DNA of 64,000 nucleotides from Selaginella tamariscina (GCA_003024785.1 PUQB01000076.1:505936-569935), one strand, 5' to 3'. Numbered from the stretch's first letter, positions 24,401 through 36,099 are shown. The notes: generated by a model from the letters alone, not told the origin. Numbers and translations are program-made.

Positions 24401-25490
24401 TATTAATTATCATATACTCATATTCTCAATGTATTTTATATGTATAAGAGAAAACTATATTATATATATAATATATTTATATGTGTTCATTAGCACATCA
24501 AATTAAGTCATAATTATAAATCAAATAATAAAACTACATACACACACATATAAACATACACGTGTATATTTTAAGTTTATATTTATAACATAAATGTGAA
24601 ACGTGAAGTCCAGGCAAAGTTTGTCTTTTCAATTTAAATAAATTAATAAAGGTATTTAAAAAAGTTAAATATTTAATAAATTCATGATATATATTAAAAC
24701 TCATAAAATACAAATATAGACATGTATCAACTAATAAAAAATATATACATTTATATACACATATGCATGTGTTTTAAAAGCTATATAAACATCGTTTATA
24801 TTTAATACTTGAATTGTAAGTAATCGAAAGTAAATAAAGATAAACAATATATTATATACAGATTATCTTATACGTGTTCATAAACATAGAAAAGTAATTA
24901 GTAACATAAATTAAAAAATTAAAATGTTAACTTACAAATATTAAAAAATACTTGTGGAGAATACATATGTACACACACACACACACCACACACACATATA
25001 TATACATTTTAAAATTGACAAGATATTGTTATATAATATATTAAACTAATGAGCTATATAATAAAATACATAAATGTATACATACATTTAGTTTGTTCTT
25101 GAAGATTATAAATTTATATTTACAACATGTGATTGCTTTAAAAGGCAAATTAATAAGCAATGCATGTCATATAATGCAGTGTTAAACCTTATTATTAATA
25201 TTAAATTAATATATATTATTAAAACTATATATGGCTATATATTAGATAAAATCATATAGTATTATGTATAATTAAAATATGTTCATAGTGTGTTTATTAA
25301 TATTATTTTCTTAATTATTCGATGTTTGTTTTGCACACATATATAAACACAATCATAAATTTATATATACACATGCACACATGCATTAGAAGCACTTACA
25401 GAGACACGTATGCACACACATGCACATTGCCCTAAACCAAACTTGAGAAATTATATGTTGCTTCTTTATTGAAAAATATCATGTTCAACG
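21470..25490. other. Long AT-rich spacer
   Basis: About 4 kb of AT-rich sequence with CA/TA microsatellites, a CCCTAAACCCTAAAC run near 21893 and no coding region I can support. Small frames (22307-22549, 23667-23882) look like chance. Confidence 0.5.
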
Positions 25491-25499
25491 CATGTATGA

Positions 25500-26240
25500 T
25501 TTATATGTACTCAGTCTGTGTGTATGTAACACATTGAATTTACACATGTAATATATATGTATGTCTGTGTGTATATACATGTGTATATATATATGTGTAC
25601 TAATATATGCAATGTGTATGATTTTAATTTGTTAACACTCTCTCTCTTCTTTCATACATACATAGTGTCACTATGCATAATCCCTTTTCTCATACATACA
25701 CACCATGCATGATCATGATTCATATATGTAACCTGTCTCTTCTTTCATACATACACACCATGCATGATCCATAATATGTACTGATGTTTACAATATTATG
25801 TATTATGTATAATGTATATATGTGTATAATATGTGTATGTATATATGTGTACTAATATATGCAATGCGTATAAAATTAATTTTTTAAACACTCACTCCTC
25901 TCATACATACACACCATGCATGATTCATCCTAACCCTAAACCCTAAACCCTAAACCCTATGTAACACATTGAATTTACACATGTAATATGTATGTATGTC
26001 TGTGTATATACACGTGTGTATGTATATGTATGTACTAATATATGCAATGTGTATGATTTTATTTTGTTAACACTCTCTCTCTTCTCTCATACGTACACAC
26101 CATGCATGATCCATGTTAATATGTATTGTCTCTCTTCTCTCAAACATACACACCATGCATGATCCATAATATGTATTGTCTCTCTTCTCTCATACACACA
26201 CACCATGCATGATCCATAATATGCTTTGTCTCTCTAATAT
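25500..26240 (+). repeat. Tandem repeat cluster with CACCATGCATGATC core
   Basis: Repeated blocks contain TCTCTCTTCTCTCATAC, then ACACACCATGCATGATCC, then ATAATATGTATTG. Three near-identical units of about 50 bp run from 26070 to 26235. Looser copies lie at 25640-25780 and 25895-25925, with a longer repeat of the ATGTATGTCTGTGTGTATA type at 25500-25620 and 25955-26060. Confidence 0.75.
25929..25958 (+). repeat. Interstitial telomere-like repeat
   Basis: About four CCCTAAA-type units in a row, the Arabidopsis-type plant telomere motif. It is embedded in the tandem cluster, too short to be a chromosome end. Confidence 0.8.
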
Positions 26241-26569
26241 TAGTATGTACTAATATGTATGTATGTCTATGTGTATAATACTATGTGTGTATATATGTAT
26301 CGCTGCACGTGAAACTTTAACACTCTCATGGACACACACATGCATGATTTTTATTCTTGGGGTGTATGTGATACACCCACGCACACGCACACGTTGATAA
26401 TATAATGAAAGAATATTCGTTTAGGGTGAATCTATAGTTTATTCTTTTTAAGGTTTAAGTATATTCTTAGAAGGAATATTTGATTAGGGTTAATATATAT
26501 TCTATTCCTTTTAGGGTTTAGGTATTCCTAGGGTTTTAAGAAGCAAGGCGGCGGAGGCGGCAACTGTGA

Positions 26570-27006
26570 GATCTCTCTCTCACACACATGTGAGATCTCT
26601 CTCTCTCACACGCACACTCCTGAGTTTATTTATTTATTTTTATTCACATATATATTTATATGTGTGTATCTTAATAATATAATTTAGATCTCTATCTCTC
26701 GCACACACACACACACTCGTATACATATACACACACAGATATATAATATATCTTTGTGTGTTTGTGTTTGTGTATCTATATAATTTTATTAATTTATTAA
26801 TTTCATCTCTTGCACACGCACACACACTCATGTTTATCTGTATGATTTTATTTGTTTCGCTCACACACACATACTCACGATATACATATACACACACACA
26901 TATATATATACCTATATACATATAATATACATACATATATTATGTGTACCAGTATCTGTATAATTCTATTTATTTATCTATCTTTCGCACACACACGCAC
27001 ACTCCT

Positions 27007-27086
<80 letters not shown>

Positions 27087-27533
27087 GTGTGTGTGTGTAT
27101 CTGTATAATTTTATTGTTTGTTAATTGTATCTCTTGCACCACACACACACTCCTATATATATATATGTGTGTGTGTCTTTGTTTATCTGTATGATTTTAT
27201 TTGTTTCACACACGCATAACACACGATATACATATATGTATATATACCTATGTACATATATACATACATATATTATGTATCAGTATCTATTAATTTTATT
27301 TATTTATCTATCTCTCGCACACACACGCACACTCCTGTATATACATATACATATATATATATATGTGTGTATGTGTGTATCTGTATAATTTAATTTATTT
27401 AGCACACACATACGATATACATATACATATGCATATGTGTGTGTATCAGTATAATTTTATCTGATTTGTTTATCTCTGGCACACACACGCACTCTCCTAC
27501 ATACACATATACATATAGATATATATGTGTGTA
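26570..27533 (+). repeat. Microsatellite-rich higher-order repeat
   Basis: Five to six units of roughly 110-170 bp. Each has a CTCTCGCACACACACGCACACTCCT-like block, then TATATA/CATATA runs, then TGTGTGTATCTGTATAATTTTATTTATTT. Unit starts lie near 26690, 26810, 26985, 27130, 27315 and 27475. Long open frames here are repeat artefacts. Confidence 0.75.
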
Positions 27534-28693
27534 GCAGCGGGATTAATCCCGCCTCTATATGGTTAGACCCTTCAGGCAGGCTATTCGGTTAGCCTCATGA
27601 GCGGCGGGATTAATCCCGCCGGCCATGGCTTGTGTGTTGGGCCTAGGCGGCGGGATTAATCCCGCCACCTACGCATGCCTTGCGCGGAATCCGCAGGATT
27701 TATCCCGCCGCCAATGGCTTGTCCGAAGGGTTTAGGTGGCGAGATTAATCCCGTCGCCTAAGCATGCCCTGTGCGGAATTCAGCGGGATTTATCCCGCCG
27801 GCAATGGCTTGTCCAAAGGGTTTAGGCAGCGGGATTAATCCCGCTGGATTCCGCGTAGGGCATGGGCGTCCGACGGGATTAATCCCGCCACCCATGGCTG
27901 CGTGCTGGGCCTAGACGGCGGGATTAATCCCGCTGCGTACGCATGCCCTGCACGGAATTCGACGGGATTTATCCGCTGCCAAAGGCCTGTCCGAAGGGTC
28001 TAGGTGGCGGGATTAATTCCGCCGGATTCCACGCAGGGCATGGGCGTCCGGCAGGATAATCCCGCCACGTACGCATGCCCTGTGCGGAATCCAATGGGAT
28101 TTATCCTGCGCCAAAGGCCTGCCTGAAGGGCCTAGGCGATGGGATTAATCCTGCCGGATTTTGCACAGGGCATGGGCGTGCAGCGAGATTAATCCCGCCG
28201 AATTCTGTGCAGGGCATGCGTGGGAGGCGGGATTAATCCCGCCGTCTAGGCCTAGCATGGAGGCCATGGGCAGCGGGATTAATCCACCGCACGCCCATGC
28301 CATGTGCAAAATCCGGCGGATTAATCCCGCCACACATGGCATGCGAGAAGGGCCTGGGTGGCGGGATTAATCCCGCTGAGCCTTCAATGCCTGTGGACGA
28401 ATGAATCCTGCCACCCTTCTTTTTTCTCCATTGGTGAGTCGGACCAATCCCAAACGTTTCTGTCTGAGACGAATAAGGTTACAACATACCAATGGAGGGA
28501 CTGAAAAGGGTGGCGAGATTCATTTCAACCATCTTACATGGTGGGCAAGATTAATCCCGCCGCCTTTCTAGAGCCCCTGAAGGGTGTGCCAAATAAATCC
28601 TGCCCAGTTCTCTCTAAGACCAGAAAGGTGGCGAGATTAATCCGCCCACTCTTTCAGGAGGCATTGAAGGGTGGCGAGATTAATCCCGCCGCA
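27534..28693. repeat. Phased array of GGCGGGATTAATCCCGCC palindromes
   Basis: About 25 perfect or degenerate copies of the 18-bp palindrome GGCGGGATTAATCCCGCC, some with a TTTA centre. Centres of copies 2 to 19 (27609 to 28366) are spaced 42-46 bp, mostly 44-46, and spacers alternate between two types (a GCATGCCCTGTGCGGAAT-like one and a GGCTTGTCCGAAGGG-like one). This gives an approximately 90-bp two-palindrome unit. Copies 20-25 (28400-28690) are more degenerate and less evenly spaced. This is GC-rich sequence in an AT-rich neighbourhood. Confidence 0.9.
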
Positions 28694-28804
28694 CCTTCCA
28701 TGTGAATATATATGTGTATTAGTATATATAAGTTGCATATCTCATTTTATTTACTTTTATCATCTTATCATAATATTTCGAGTAAAAGCTAGGAATCTAT
28801 GTAA

Positions 28805-28891
28805 AACTGTCCAGAGCTCACATTTGTGGTGGTTCTAAAACGAAATGTTATCTTTCTTTTGCACTAGCACAAATGTGAGCTTTGGACAGTT
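28805..28891. repeat. Foldback hairpin, 24-bp arms
   Basis: Arms 28805-28828 and 28868-28891 are inverted copies with one mismatch, separated by a 39-nt loop. It lies between the palindrome array and the coding start of the element B gene. Size and near-perfect pairing resemble a small-RNA precursor or a leader hairpin; function is unknown. Confidence 0.7.
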
Positions 28892-29033
28892 AATTCCGTC
28901 TACTTCTCTCTGTGTATTATTTTTGTATATTCGGGTTTATACAAGTGTGTGTGCGTTTTTATATGATTTGTATTCATAGTGTATTATTTTGCAGAAGGAC
29001 GATTTAATTAAACAAGGAGATCGAGTCATTAGT

Positions 29034-32000
29034 ATGGAGTCGTCGTCAAATTCTGGGTAAGAATTAAAATAAAATCTGTTATACTCGGATATGTGCTTGA
29101 ACTAATCATTTTTGTATTCAGATGTGGAATTGAGGTGACATTAAAGACGAGAGCAGGAGAAGAGATGGGCAGGGGGATTCTGGAATCAACTTGGCCATAT
29201 TTCAAACTAAACGGGAAGCGCATTGGAACAACCATGGTTGCTGTCAAACTAACCTCTGTCACATCGCATGGACAAGCAAAACAATGGAAAGTGTGTGCTA
29301 GTCAAGCATCCGAAAGCATGCTGCGAACCCAGATTGAACGATGCTCGACACATATGCCTTGTTCCATCCAATGTCACGTTCTCGGATCCAGAGGTCGTCC
29401 AGTTACAACATTAATTTCGGGTGGTTTTGTCGACTTGTGGATAATGACGTTCACGTGTTCACTAATGATGTTGACCTTGGAGTTCTTCTTCAACTCAACG
29501 AAAGCCCATCTATGGAGGGGATCCACTGGATGTCTACTTCGAAGATCTTCAGACTCATCGAGTAGGTGTATTGTCAGGAGATATTGCTTCACAATACAGA
29601 AAATCACAAGTGGAGCAATCGTCCCTCTTCACATTGAAGAAGAACACAGCGACATCATAAGGAGATTGAGAGGGTGGCTTGGTCTCAGGTTCTTTACAGA
29701 TCACGTTCAATTTGCTTAGAAATTTGGGAGCTGGAAGAGTGTGCCGAGAACATTAGAACAGCATCAATCGGGGATCACACATGTTGATTCGGATCGTAAA
29801 GAAAATCTTCGTTTTGTCAGCTGCACCTGTGGCATCCCATGCTGCAATAAGCCACAAGGAAATGATGTTGGATGATAGGATTTACAGTGTAGGGTTAAGT
29901 ATTGCAGCGTCAACCCAAACTTCAATTACAGGCCACTCAACCAGGAACGTGTAGCTGAGCTCATGGAGAAGATGAAGGACGACAATTCTTACACCGTTCC
30001 ACATAATGCTGTTTTGTGCCATACTACGAGAGAAACAAAGGCGCTGACAAAGTGTGGATCACAACACCGGAACAAATGAGGAAGATTCAGACGGAGAATA
30101 GAAAATCTTCAAGTACTACATCATTAGTGGCCAGCACACAATAACGGCAGCCCAACGACTTCTCGACGAACACAACAAAGGAACGATGGCAACAAAACTT
30201 TCCGAGCATACCCGTGAGAAGCTGACGAAAAGATCGGCGTTTTTAGCGAAGCCGAATCTCACAATCGAGCAGTACCATAAGTTATCGGCGGAATGGGACG
30301 CTGCAGACACCAACCACTACAACAGCAAAATATGGGAGAAGTTCAAACACACGCGAGCCGTGTGGGAATCTCTTCAGCGACCACAAAGAGCCGCAGGGAA
30401 TACACAATCTGCGGATACCGGGTAAGCAAATTGTTTGGGCGGGATTTATCTCGCCGGTATATTAATCTGTCTTTTTTCTCAGAGAGTTGAAGAAATTGTA
30501 GCAGTTGATTTTGCCCAGGTGGGCGGGAAGGAAACATCCTTTTTGATGATGTTGATTTCTTGTCCCGAGATAGGATCTTTGCCAAATGGTTGGGGATTAT
30601 GGAATCCTTTGCAAAAGGAACACTGAAGAAGAAGCAGACAAGTGAAGGGAGCCCTCAGAGAAGTCTGCAAAGAAACCCAGTAAGACGCCGAAGGCTAAGT
30701 CTGTTCAATCTATAAAGGATGTAGACAACGATTTCAAGCTCACATGGTTGAAGCCTTTAAATGGAACAACGATGGAGGAGATGGAAGTCTTGGCTGATTT
30801 GGTGATTGATGGCAAACTACAGATTAACAACAGCAGCCCACCTCTCCTTTTCATCTCAAGGCAATGGAGTTGAAGACGGTCAGGCACTTCAAGGAGTGGT
30901 TGGGAATACACTGCCACAAACTGGGTTGGACCTCGCTTCAACATACGAAGAGGTCAGCAAATATTTGCATGTAAACGATGATATGCTTGTCGAATGGGTG
31001 AATCAATCGGAAGATCTGGGCAAGAATCTATTGCACGCCAACGCCAAAAAGGAGAACATTGCGATGACGCCTTCTCTTATGGCAGTCCTTCAGCAGCGGA
31101 GAACCGAGTTGAACCTTATAAAGGAGGATGCTACGAATCACGACAAGCCCTACAGATGTTTGTTGTTGGATTCGGAGACTTTATGGGGTACATCACTGCT
31201 TGTAGGAAACCGTTTCAATTGTTCGTGATGGATCGGCGGGTGTCAAAAAATCCTTCGACAGACAGGACACTAGAGGATTTGGTGGAGAAACTTAGCCGTG
31301 CAAGCATGTACAAAGAAGGTATTTATTATTGAATTCATACTTGCACTCTTGACTGATCTACGTTTTCAGGTATTTATTTCTTGATTCTTGCTCATGTCAC
31401 CGATACTTTGCCTTCGCCTTTGCCAAGAGAATAAACATCGTTGGACAGGATTTTATATGAATGATGCTGATCCGAAGTGCATTGATTCGTTGTTCACTTG
31501 GTTGTTAGGAATGCGCCAAACAATTTCAAACTTCCAAATGACTGGCCAGGCATCTGTTTGCACTCCAACGGCCCTGAACCTCCATCCGATACACCGATAT
31601 GAGAGTGACGTATTCGGCAATGTACGTTATCCAAACATTACAAGTCAAGCGGCACGGAGCATCGTCAACTTGATCAGGGGTCCTCACAGTGATGCGTGGG
31701 TTTTTGACTACTGCACTAGGGGGTCCGTCTTGAAGGAGTGTTACCTTCGGATACATGTGTGTTTGCCGTTGAAAAGGATAAGACCATGGTTGAGGACCTG
31801 AACAAGTGGATAGAGAGGTCTCAACTGACTACCCCAACGAATCCATAAAGGAGTATTTGAGAAAGTTCCCTCCGATAAGTGCGATAGCTCTGAAGACGAA
31901 TCTGGTTCAATGTCGGAGTCTGAGGACGAACTTCAATCAGATATTAGACCGGAAGTTATCTCGAGGAGTACAGAACATTCACACACTCCATTACCCATGG

Positions 32001-32108
32001 AAACATCAATAGAAGACAGAAGATCTTGAACCATCTCACAAGCGGCTTAGACCTTCTTCGCCTCACTCAGAAGGTAATAGCGAAGAAGAATTGTTAATGA
32101 GTTCTTAG
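29034..32108 (+). pseudogene. Element B ParB-like/methyltransferase-like gene, copy 1 (several frame breaks)
   Basis: The start is ATG 29034 (MESSSNSG), after which a GT-AG intron (29057-29121) joins in phase to CGIEVTLKTRAGEEMG. Another intron at 30422-30482 contains one copy of the element's palindrome. A ParB-like segment lies at about 29900-30180: NYRPLNQERVAELMEKM and, further on, YYIISGQHTITAAQRL, the same layout as ParB's R-P...I-x-G-x-H-R-x-x-A-A. Downstream, CLLLDSETLWG (about 31150-31185) sits where a motif IV strand is expected. VFDYCT-x-GS, then EKD-type residues (about 31693-31780), match the cofactor motif seen in element A (WDIGSGTGSS...TEKS). The tail is acidic and ends at 32108. 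The reading frame is interrupted several times, so this copy is probably dead. As in element A, DPPY is not preserved. Expected site of action is nuclear DNA; activity is unproven. Confidence 0.65.
30437..30457. repeat. Intronic copy of the element B palindrome
   Basis: GGCGGGATTTATCTCGCC lies within the intron at 30422-30482, nearly 1.8 kb downstream of the main array and matching its TTTA-centred variant. Confidence 0.75.
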
Positions 32109-32376
32109 AGTGACGAATAGTTGTAAATGAGTGTAACATAAGGCATTTTTGTATATTTCGTTTATATTTGTACAGAAAATAAATTCTCAAGGATTAATGA
32201 AGCTTTTAGTTCAAACATGGGTCACACATTAACAAGGTAAATAATATACCTTGATAATTTTAAGGTCAGCTAATTATCATTTTGCAGATGTAATGAAACA
32301 TTGAGAACATGGATTTTCAGCATTGCCATGAGGTAAGAGAGGGGTTTGGCGACAATTTCTTGTGCCACATGTCAGA

Positions 32377-33516
32377 ATGACAGAGTTCATGCAGGAAATG
32401 GATAATAATGCAGCTCAAAACATCGTTACCATGGGGCCACTTCAGTTTTTTCATCATCATTTTATTGGCTTCAGTTCCGAAATCAATTTCTTCAGCGCAT
32501 GCAATATCTGAATCTTGTAAGGATGATGTACAATTAAATGATGAAGGGATAGGCAACGAGATAGTGGCAACGGATAAATGTGAAAGGGAGCAAACAAGTG
32601 ATTTGCAAAGTATTCAAGAGGCAACGCTATCCATGTTACTCATGGCCATATTGTGTTGTTGGATGTCAATGGTGTTCTGCTTCATCGACAAAGGCCCGAG
32701 GATAGGAAAAAAGAAATCAAACAAGGAGATTTCATTCCTTGTCATGGTAAATTTCGATATGATATTATTTTTCGTCCAGGGTTGGATCGTCTCTTTCAAA
32801 AGCTTAAGGAGATGGGTGCGCTTGTGGGGATTTGGTCATGCATGCAGATTCATAACTTAACACCGCTGTTGAATTTGCTTAAGAAACATTGTAGTGTTGC
32901 AGAAGAGGTGATTCGTAAAGATTGGATTTTTGACCAGCGAATATGTTATAAACCTCTCGAATTTCACAATATAAGAAAGGAAAGCAAGCCATACTTCTTC
33001 AAGAATGAAAGAATAATTGGGACTGGGGAGATCAGTCGCTTAAGGATAATGAAGAACGCATATCTTAGTAGTAGACGACTCTCCTCAGAAGGCTATGCTC
33101 AACCAAAACATTGCTTGTATTCATCCAATCACTTTCGATCCATATTCTGATACCGATATCATGGATGAGCTAGTGAACTACTTGGATACGTGCCTCAGAA
33201 AGAAGAATCTCGAAAATTTTTGTGAGCAGTATCCACCGTATCAACATTTCCTGAAGCTTTTCTTTCTCGTGATTTGAATTTTATAAAATGAAGGATAGCA
33301 ACCGGGCGCTTTATAATATTATTCTTAAGGAACGTCAGTTTTTAGATGAGCCTTTATGCAGACCTTCTTATCACATCTTATGTATTAACAAGGATGGCAA
33401 CTCCCAATTGCATTCGTGAGAGTGTTAAGTGGTGGCAACAACATCAAGATATTGACCAAAATGATTTGATTAATCCGGAGAGTGATGATTTAGACAAAAT
33501 GAGAGATTTCTGTTGA
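32377..33516 (+). pseudogene. FCP1/NIF-type HAD phosphatase-like gene, element B copy 1
   Basis: The start is taken at ATG 32377 (MTEFMQEMDNNAAQN), conserved in the second copy. A HAD/FCP1 homology region runs from about 32650: VLLDVNGVLL at the place of the catalytic DLDET motif (the first Asp is kept, the second is Asn), then FRPGLDRLFQKL and GIWSCMQ. In the other copy HILVVDDFPQKA matches the conserved C-terminal DD motif. FCP1/SCP enzymes dephosphorylate RNA polymerase II C-terminal repeats; the Asn substitution makes activity here uncertain. A conserved tail (MKDSNRALYNIIL...) is continuous with the phosphatase frame in copy 2 but out of frame here. Several frame interruptions make this copy likely dead. 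It follows the methyltransferase-like gene on the same strand in both copies that keep the region. Confidence 0.65.
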
Positions 33517-33539
33517 TAGAAGAAAGTATTTATAAAAAA

Positions 33540-33819
33540 TTAACATGTTGATAAGAAAATGATTTCATTTGTAATTATGTTTGATAGTATTTCTTCATTA
33601 TTGTAAACTATTTTTAGAATAATATGAATATTCTAAGATATTTTAGGAATATTCCTTACTAAGTAAGGTTATTGAAGGATTAATTAATTAATTAATTAAT
33701 ATTTAAGGCTTAATTACATATTAATTAAATTAATAATTAAAACTTAAGTATTAATTAGTAATTTATTTTATATTCCCATTTTCACGTATCATGCCCACTT
33801 TAGTTACCAACGTGCATAT
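33540..33819 (+). repeat. Conserved 3' terminal region of element B
   Basis: Shared by all three copies (33540-33819; complement of 60583-60890 and of 63455-63760). It contains GAATATTC repeats, the palindrome CCTTACTAAGTAAGG and (TTAA)n runs, and ends CCCACTTTAGTTA(C)CAACGTGCATAT. The GAATATTC subterminal repeats recall those of element A. Confidence 0.8.
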
Positions 33820-36095
33820 GTTAGCCCTTCGAGTTAAAACTTTAATAATATGGGTAACATCCCATCATGAACACAGAGAGTGAGAAGGGCATGACTTCAC
33901 AAGAGTGTCCCCTTATTAGAAGCCACAATGTTGGACCTTACAGACAACGTTTTGTAGAGTGTAAAGTGAAGGCAACATTAGAGAGAAGGTAAATAGGTTA
34001 TGGATCTTCCAAGTACATGCTTATTGATAGAGTTTGTCAAAAATTATTAGCAAAAAAGTATGTGTTGTCATTTAGCATTGTCAACCTCATTTATAAGAAG
34101 AACACATAGCAAGTTTTGAGTTTACTTCATCAACTAATGTTCATGTTATACCATGCATAGAACATCTACTGGTGCAGACAACACTAATGAGCCCCGTTCA
34201 CATAGACATGACATTCATTATACAGAGTAGGTAATTCTAAATTCCATGAGGAAGAAACTCAAATTTTATGATGTATATAAAAGAAATCTACACTCAACAA
34301 TCTAGGGGATTAAAAAATAAAATAAAAAGTCAAGTCAAATAAAGTTTTGAGTCTTACAAAAGTAGGGGAACTCTTTACAACCGCTTGATTGGGTATTCAC
34401 AACATGTTCTTGCTCCGAGATTCTTTGATACAAGGATGCTTTCAGGAACATAGAACATGTAGCAAATAATGTGGTTTTGTTCTCACAATTGTCCTTATGT
34501 AGGTTCCGTCATATGCAGGTTGTCTGAAGTGCCTAATGTGTGACCTATTTAAAAAAGAATAAATTTAATTACAAAAGAGGTGAAAGTTCTTTATGAAGTA
34601 AGCTTTAAGTTAGGGGGATGATCGACCAATAATATGCATAGCTGCCACACTTAGAGAAAAGACTCCCTTGTCGGTCATTGTAAGTGCTTTACTATAATGG
34701 TTGTTCGGTGAAACCCTCAATAAGATGTCAAAAGAACAAGATAAAAAGTATAACTAAGAAAAAATTATTAAGACATATTAGTGGTATGGAAGTGGTGCAA
34801 CATGGAAGTTAATAAATGTTCATTGTCTCATTTGGAAGTTAGATGGTGAAGGTTGTCATGATAACATTTTTATGCTATACATGTAAGCTTTCAAAATATA
34901 AAGAGTGAGAGCTCGTGATTGCACATGTACTTTTGTTTATAATTGTGTATTTATTTCTTTCAACAGTGTGTTTTAAGTAACAATGAGGTTTATCTCTTGT
35001 TGACTATCAAAAGAACAATGAATCTTTAGTTATTGGATCTTTACAAGTTGATAAGTAAGTGCTCAATTTAATAAATGGATTGCACTAAATATGCTTTTTG
35101 TTATTGCATATGTGAATGACAAGATTCACTTAGATTGGCAGGTTTTTCTTTTATCTATTTAAACATTAATTTAAGCTTAATTTGGAGAATATAATGCCGA
35201 CGAATATGTACATTCACTACATAAATACGTTTTTCATGAAATATTCTTGGCATATGCAGCAGAATATTAGGAAATATCCTAAATAATTTATGAGCCTCCT
35301 TTACTAAAGTCTCAATATTGCCAAGACCCCTTAGAGGTAGGAAAAGAGATATTACACAAACCCATAGGCATGTTTAATAAAAAGATATGCTATTTATTTG
35401 TTTAATTACATTAATTATGCTATTTAATCATTATCTATTTTAACATTCCTCAGTCGTGTTTAATCAATGTTTATGTAAGCAACAACAATAACATAAAATA
35501 AAAGCAATCTAGTGGTATAAAACATTAATTTGGACGGGTAAATAATAATATTACTTTAATATACCAGTTATATATTATTGAGTACAGACAACATGATATA
35601 TAATGTACACACACACACAACACTATTATATATATTATATATAATATAGATATATGGATGTGTTTAACATTTTTAATTAGAAATAAATACAAAAGATTTG
35701 AATGAATTTATTAAGAACATGTCCATATAAAATTAATTTTATTATTCAAGAAGTTTTGAATTATTCAAATTGATATATATGTACATTACCCATATAGATG
35801 TGTGTGTAATGTATCTATATGGGTAATGTACATATATGTCAATTTAAATATTAAATAATTAATAATATTCTATTGTTAAATATATACATACATGTGCTGC
35901 CCTGCGCGGTGGGTGGTTGTGGATCGTTTCTACATTCTATAACTATGCCAGCAGCCTCAATGTTGTGAGTAGTTAACTAAATGTATACGTGTATATATAT
36001 AAACATATTAAGTATTCAAAATGAGTTCATATTCTGAGTTGAAGTCAAAATCACATCGTTTTGATTCTTAGGACGTATTAACACGCGTCATGAGG
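33820..36095. other. AT-rich spacer
   Basis: No gene supported. It contains (CA)n and (TA)n runs near 35600 and the foldback at 35767-35845. Confidence 0.5.
35767..35845. repeat. Foldback hairpin, 33-bp arms
   Basis: Arms 35767-35799 and 35813-35845 are inverted copies; the inner 25 bp (ending ACATTACCCATATAGAT) are perfect, with a 13-nt TG-rich loop. It could be a short foldback element or a small-RNA precursor-like structure. Confidence 0.7.
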
Positions 36096-36099
36096 TTCC

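Larger units (their letters stand above)
27534..33819 (+). mobile_element. Element B copy 1: palindrome array, ParB-methyltransferase-like gene, FCP1-like gene
   Basis: The right boundary at about 33819 is set by comparison with two other copies (60583 and 63455), where similarity stops at the same ACGTGCATAT. The left boundary is not resolved; I place it provisionally at the start of the palindrome array because other copies do not reach that far. Contents in order: the palindrome array, a foldback hairpin, the ParB-methyltransferase-like gene, the FCP1/NIF-like gene and an AT-rich 3' terminal region. No transposase was found, so its class is unknown; it may be mobilised in trans. Confidence 0.6.

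Noticed and set aside
25929-25958. True telomere or chromosome end
   Set aside because: Only about four units, flanked on both sides by other tandem repeats.
26640-27388. ORFs rich in His, Thr, Ile and Tyr
   Set aside because: Translations of CA/TA microsatellites with no other coding evidence.
27534-28693. CRISPR-like array
   Set aside because: Regular repeats and spacers, but the repeats are palindromic, the spacers repeat each other in two types, and the context is a eukaryotic mobile element with introns.
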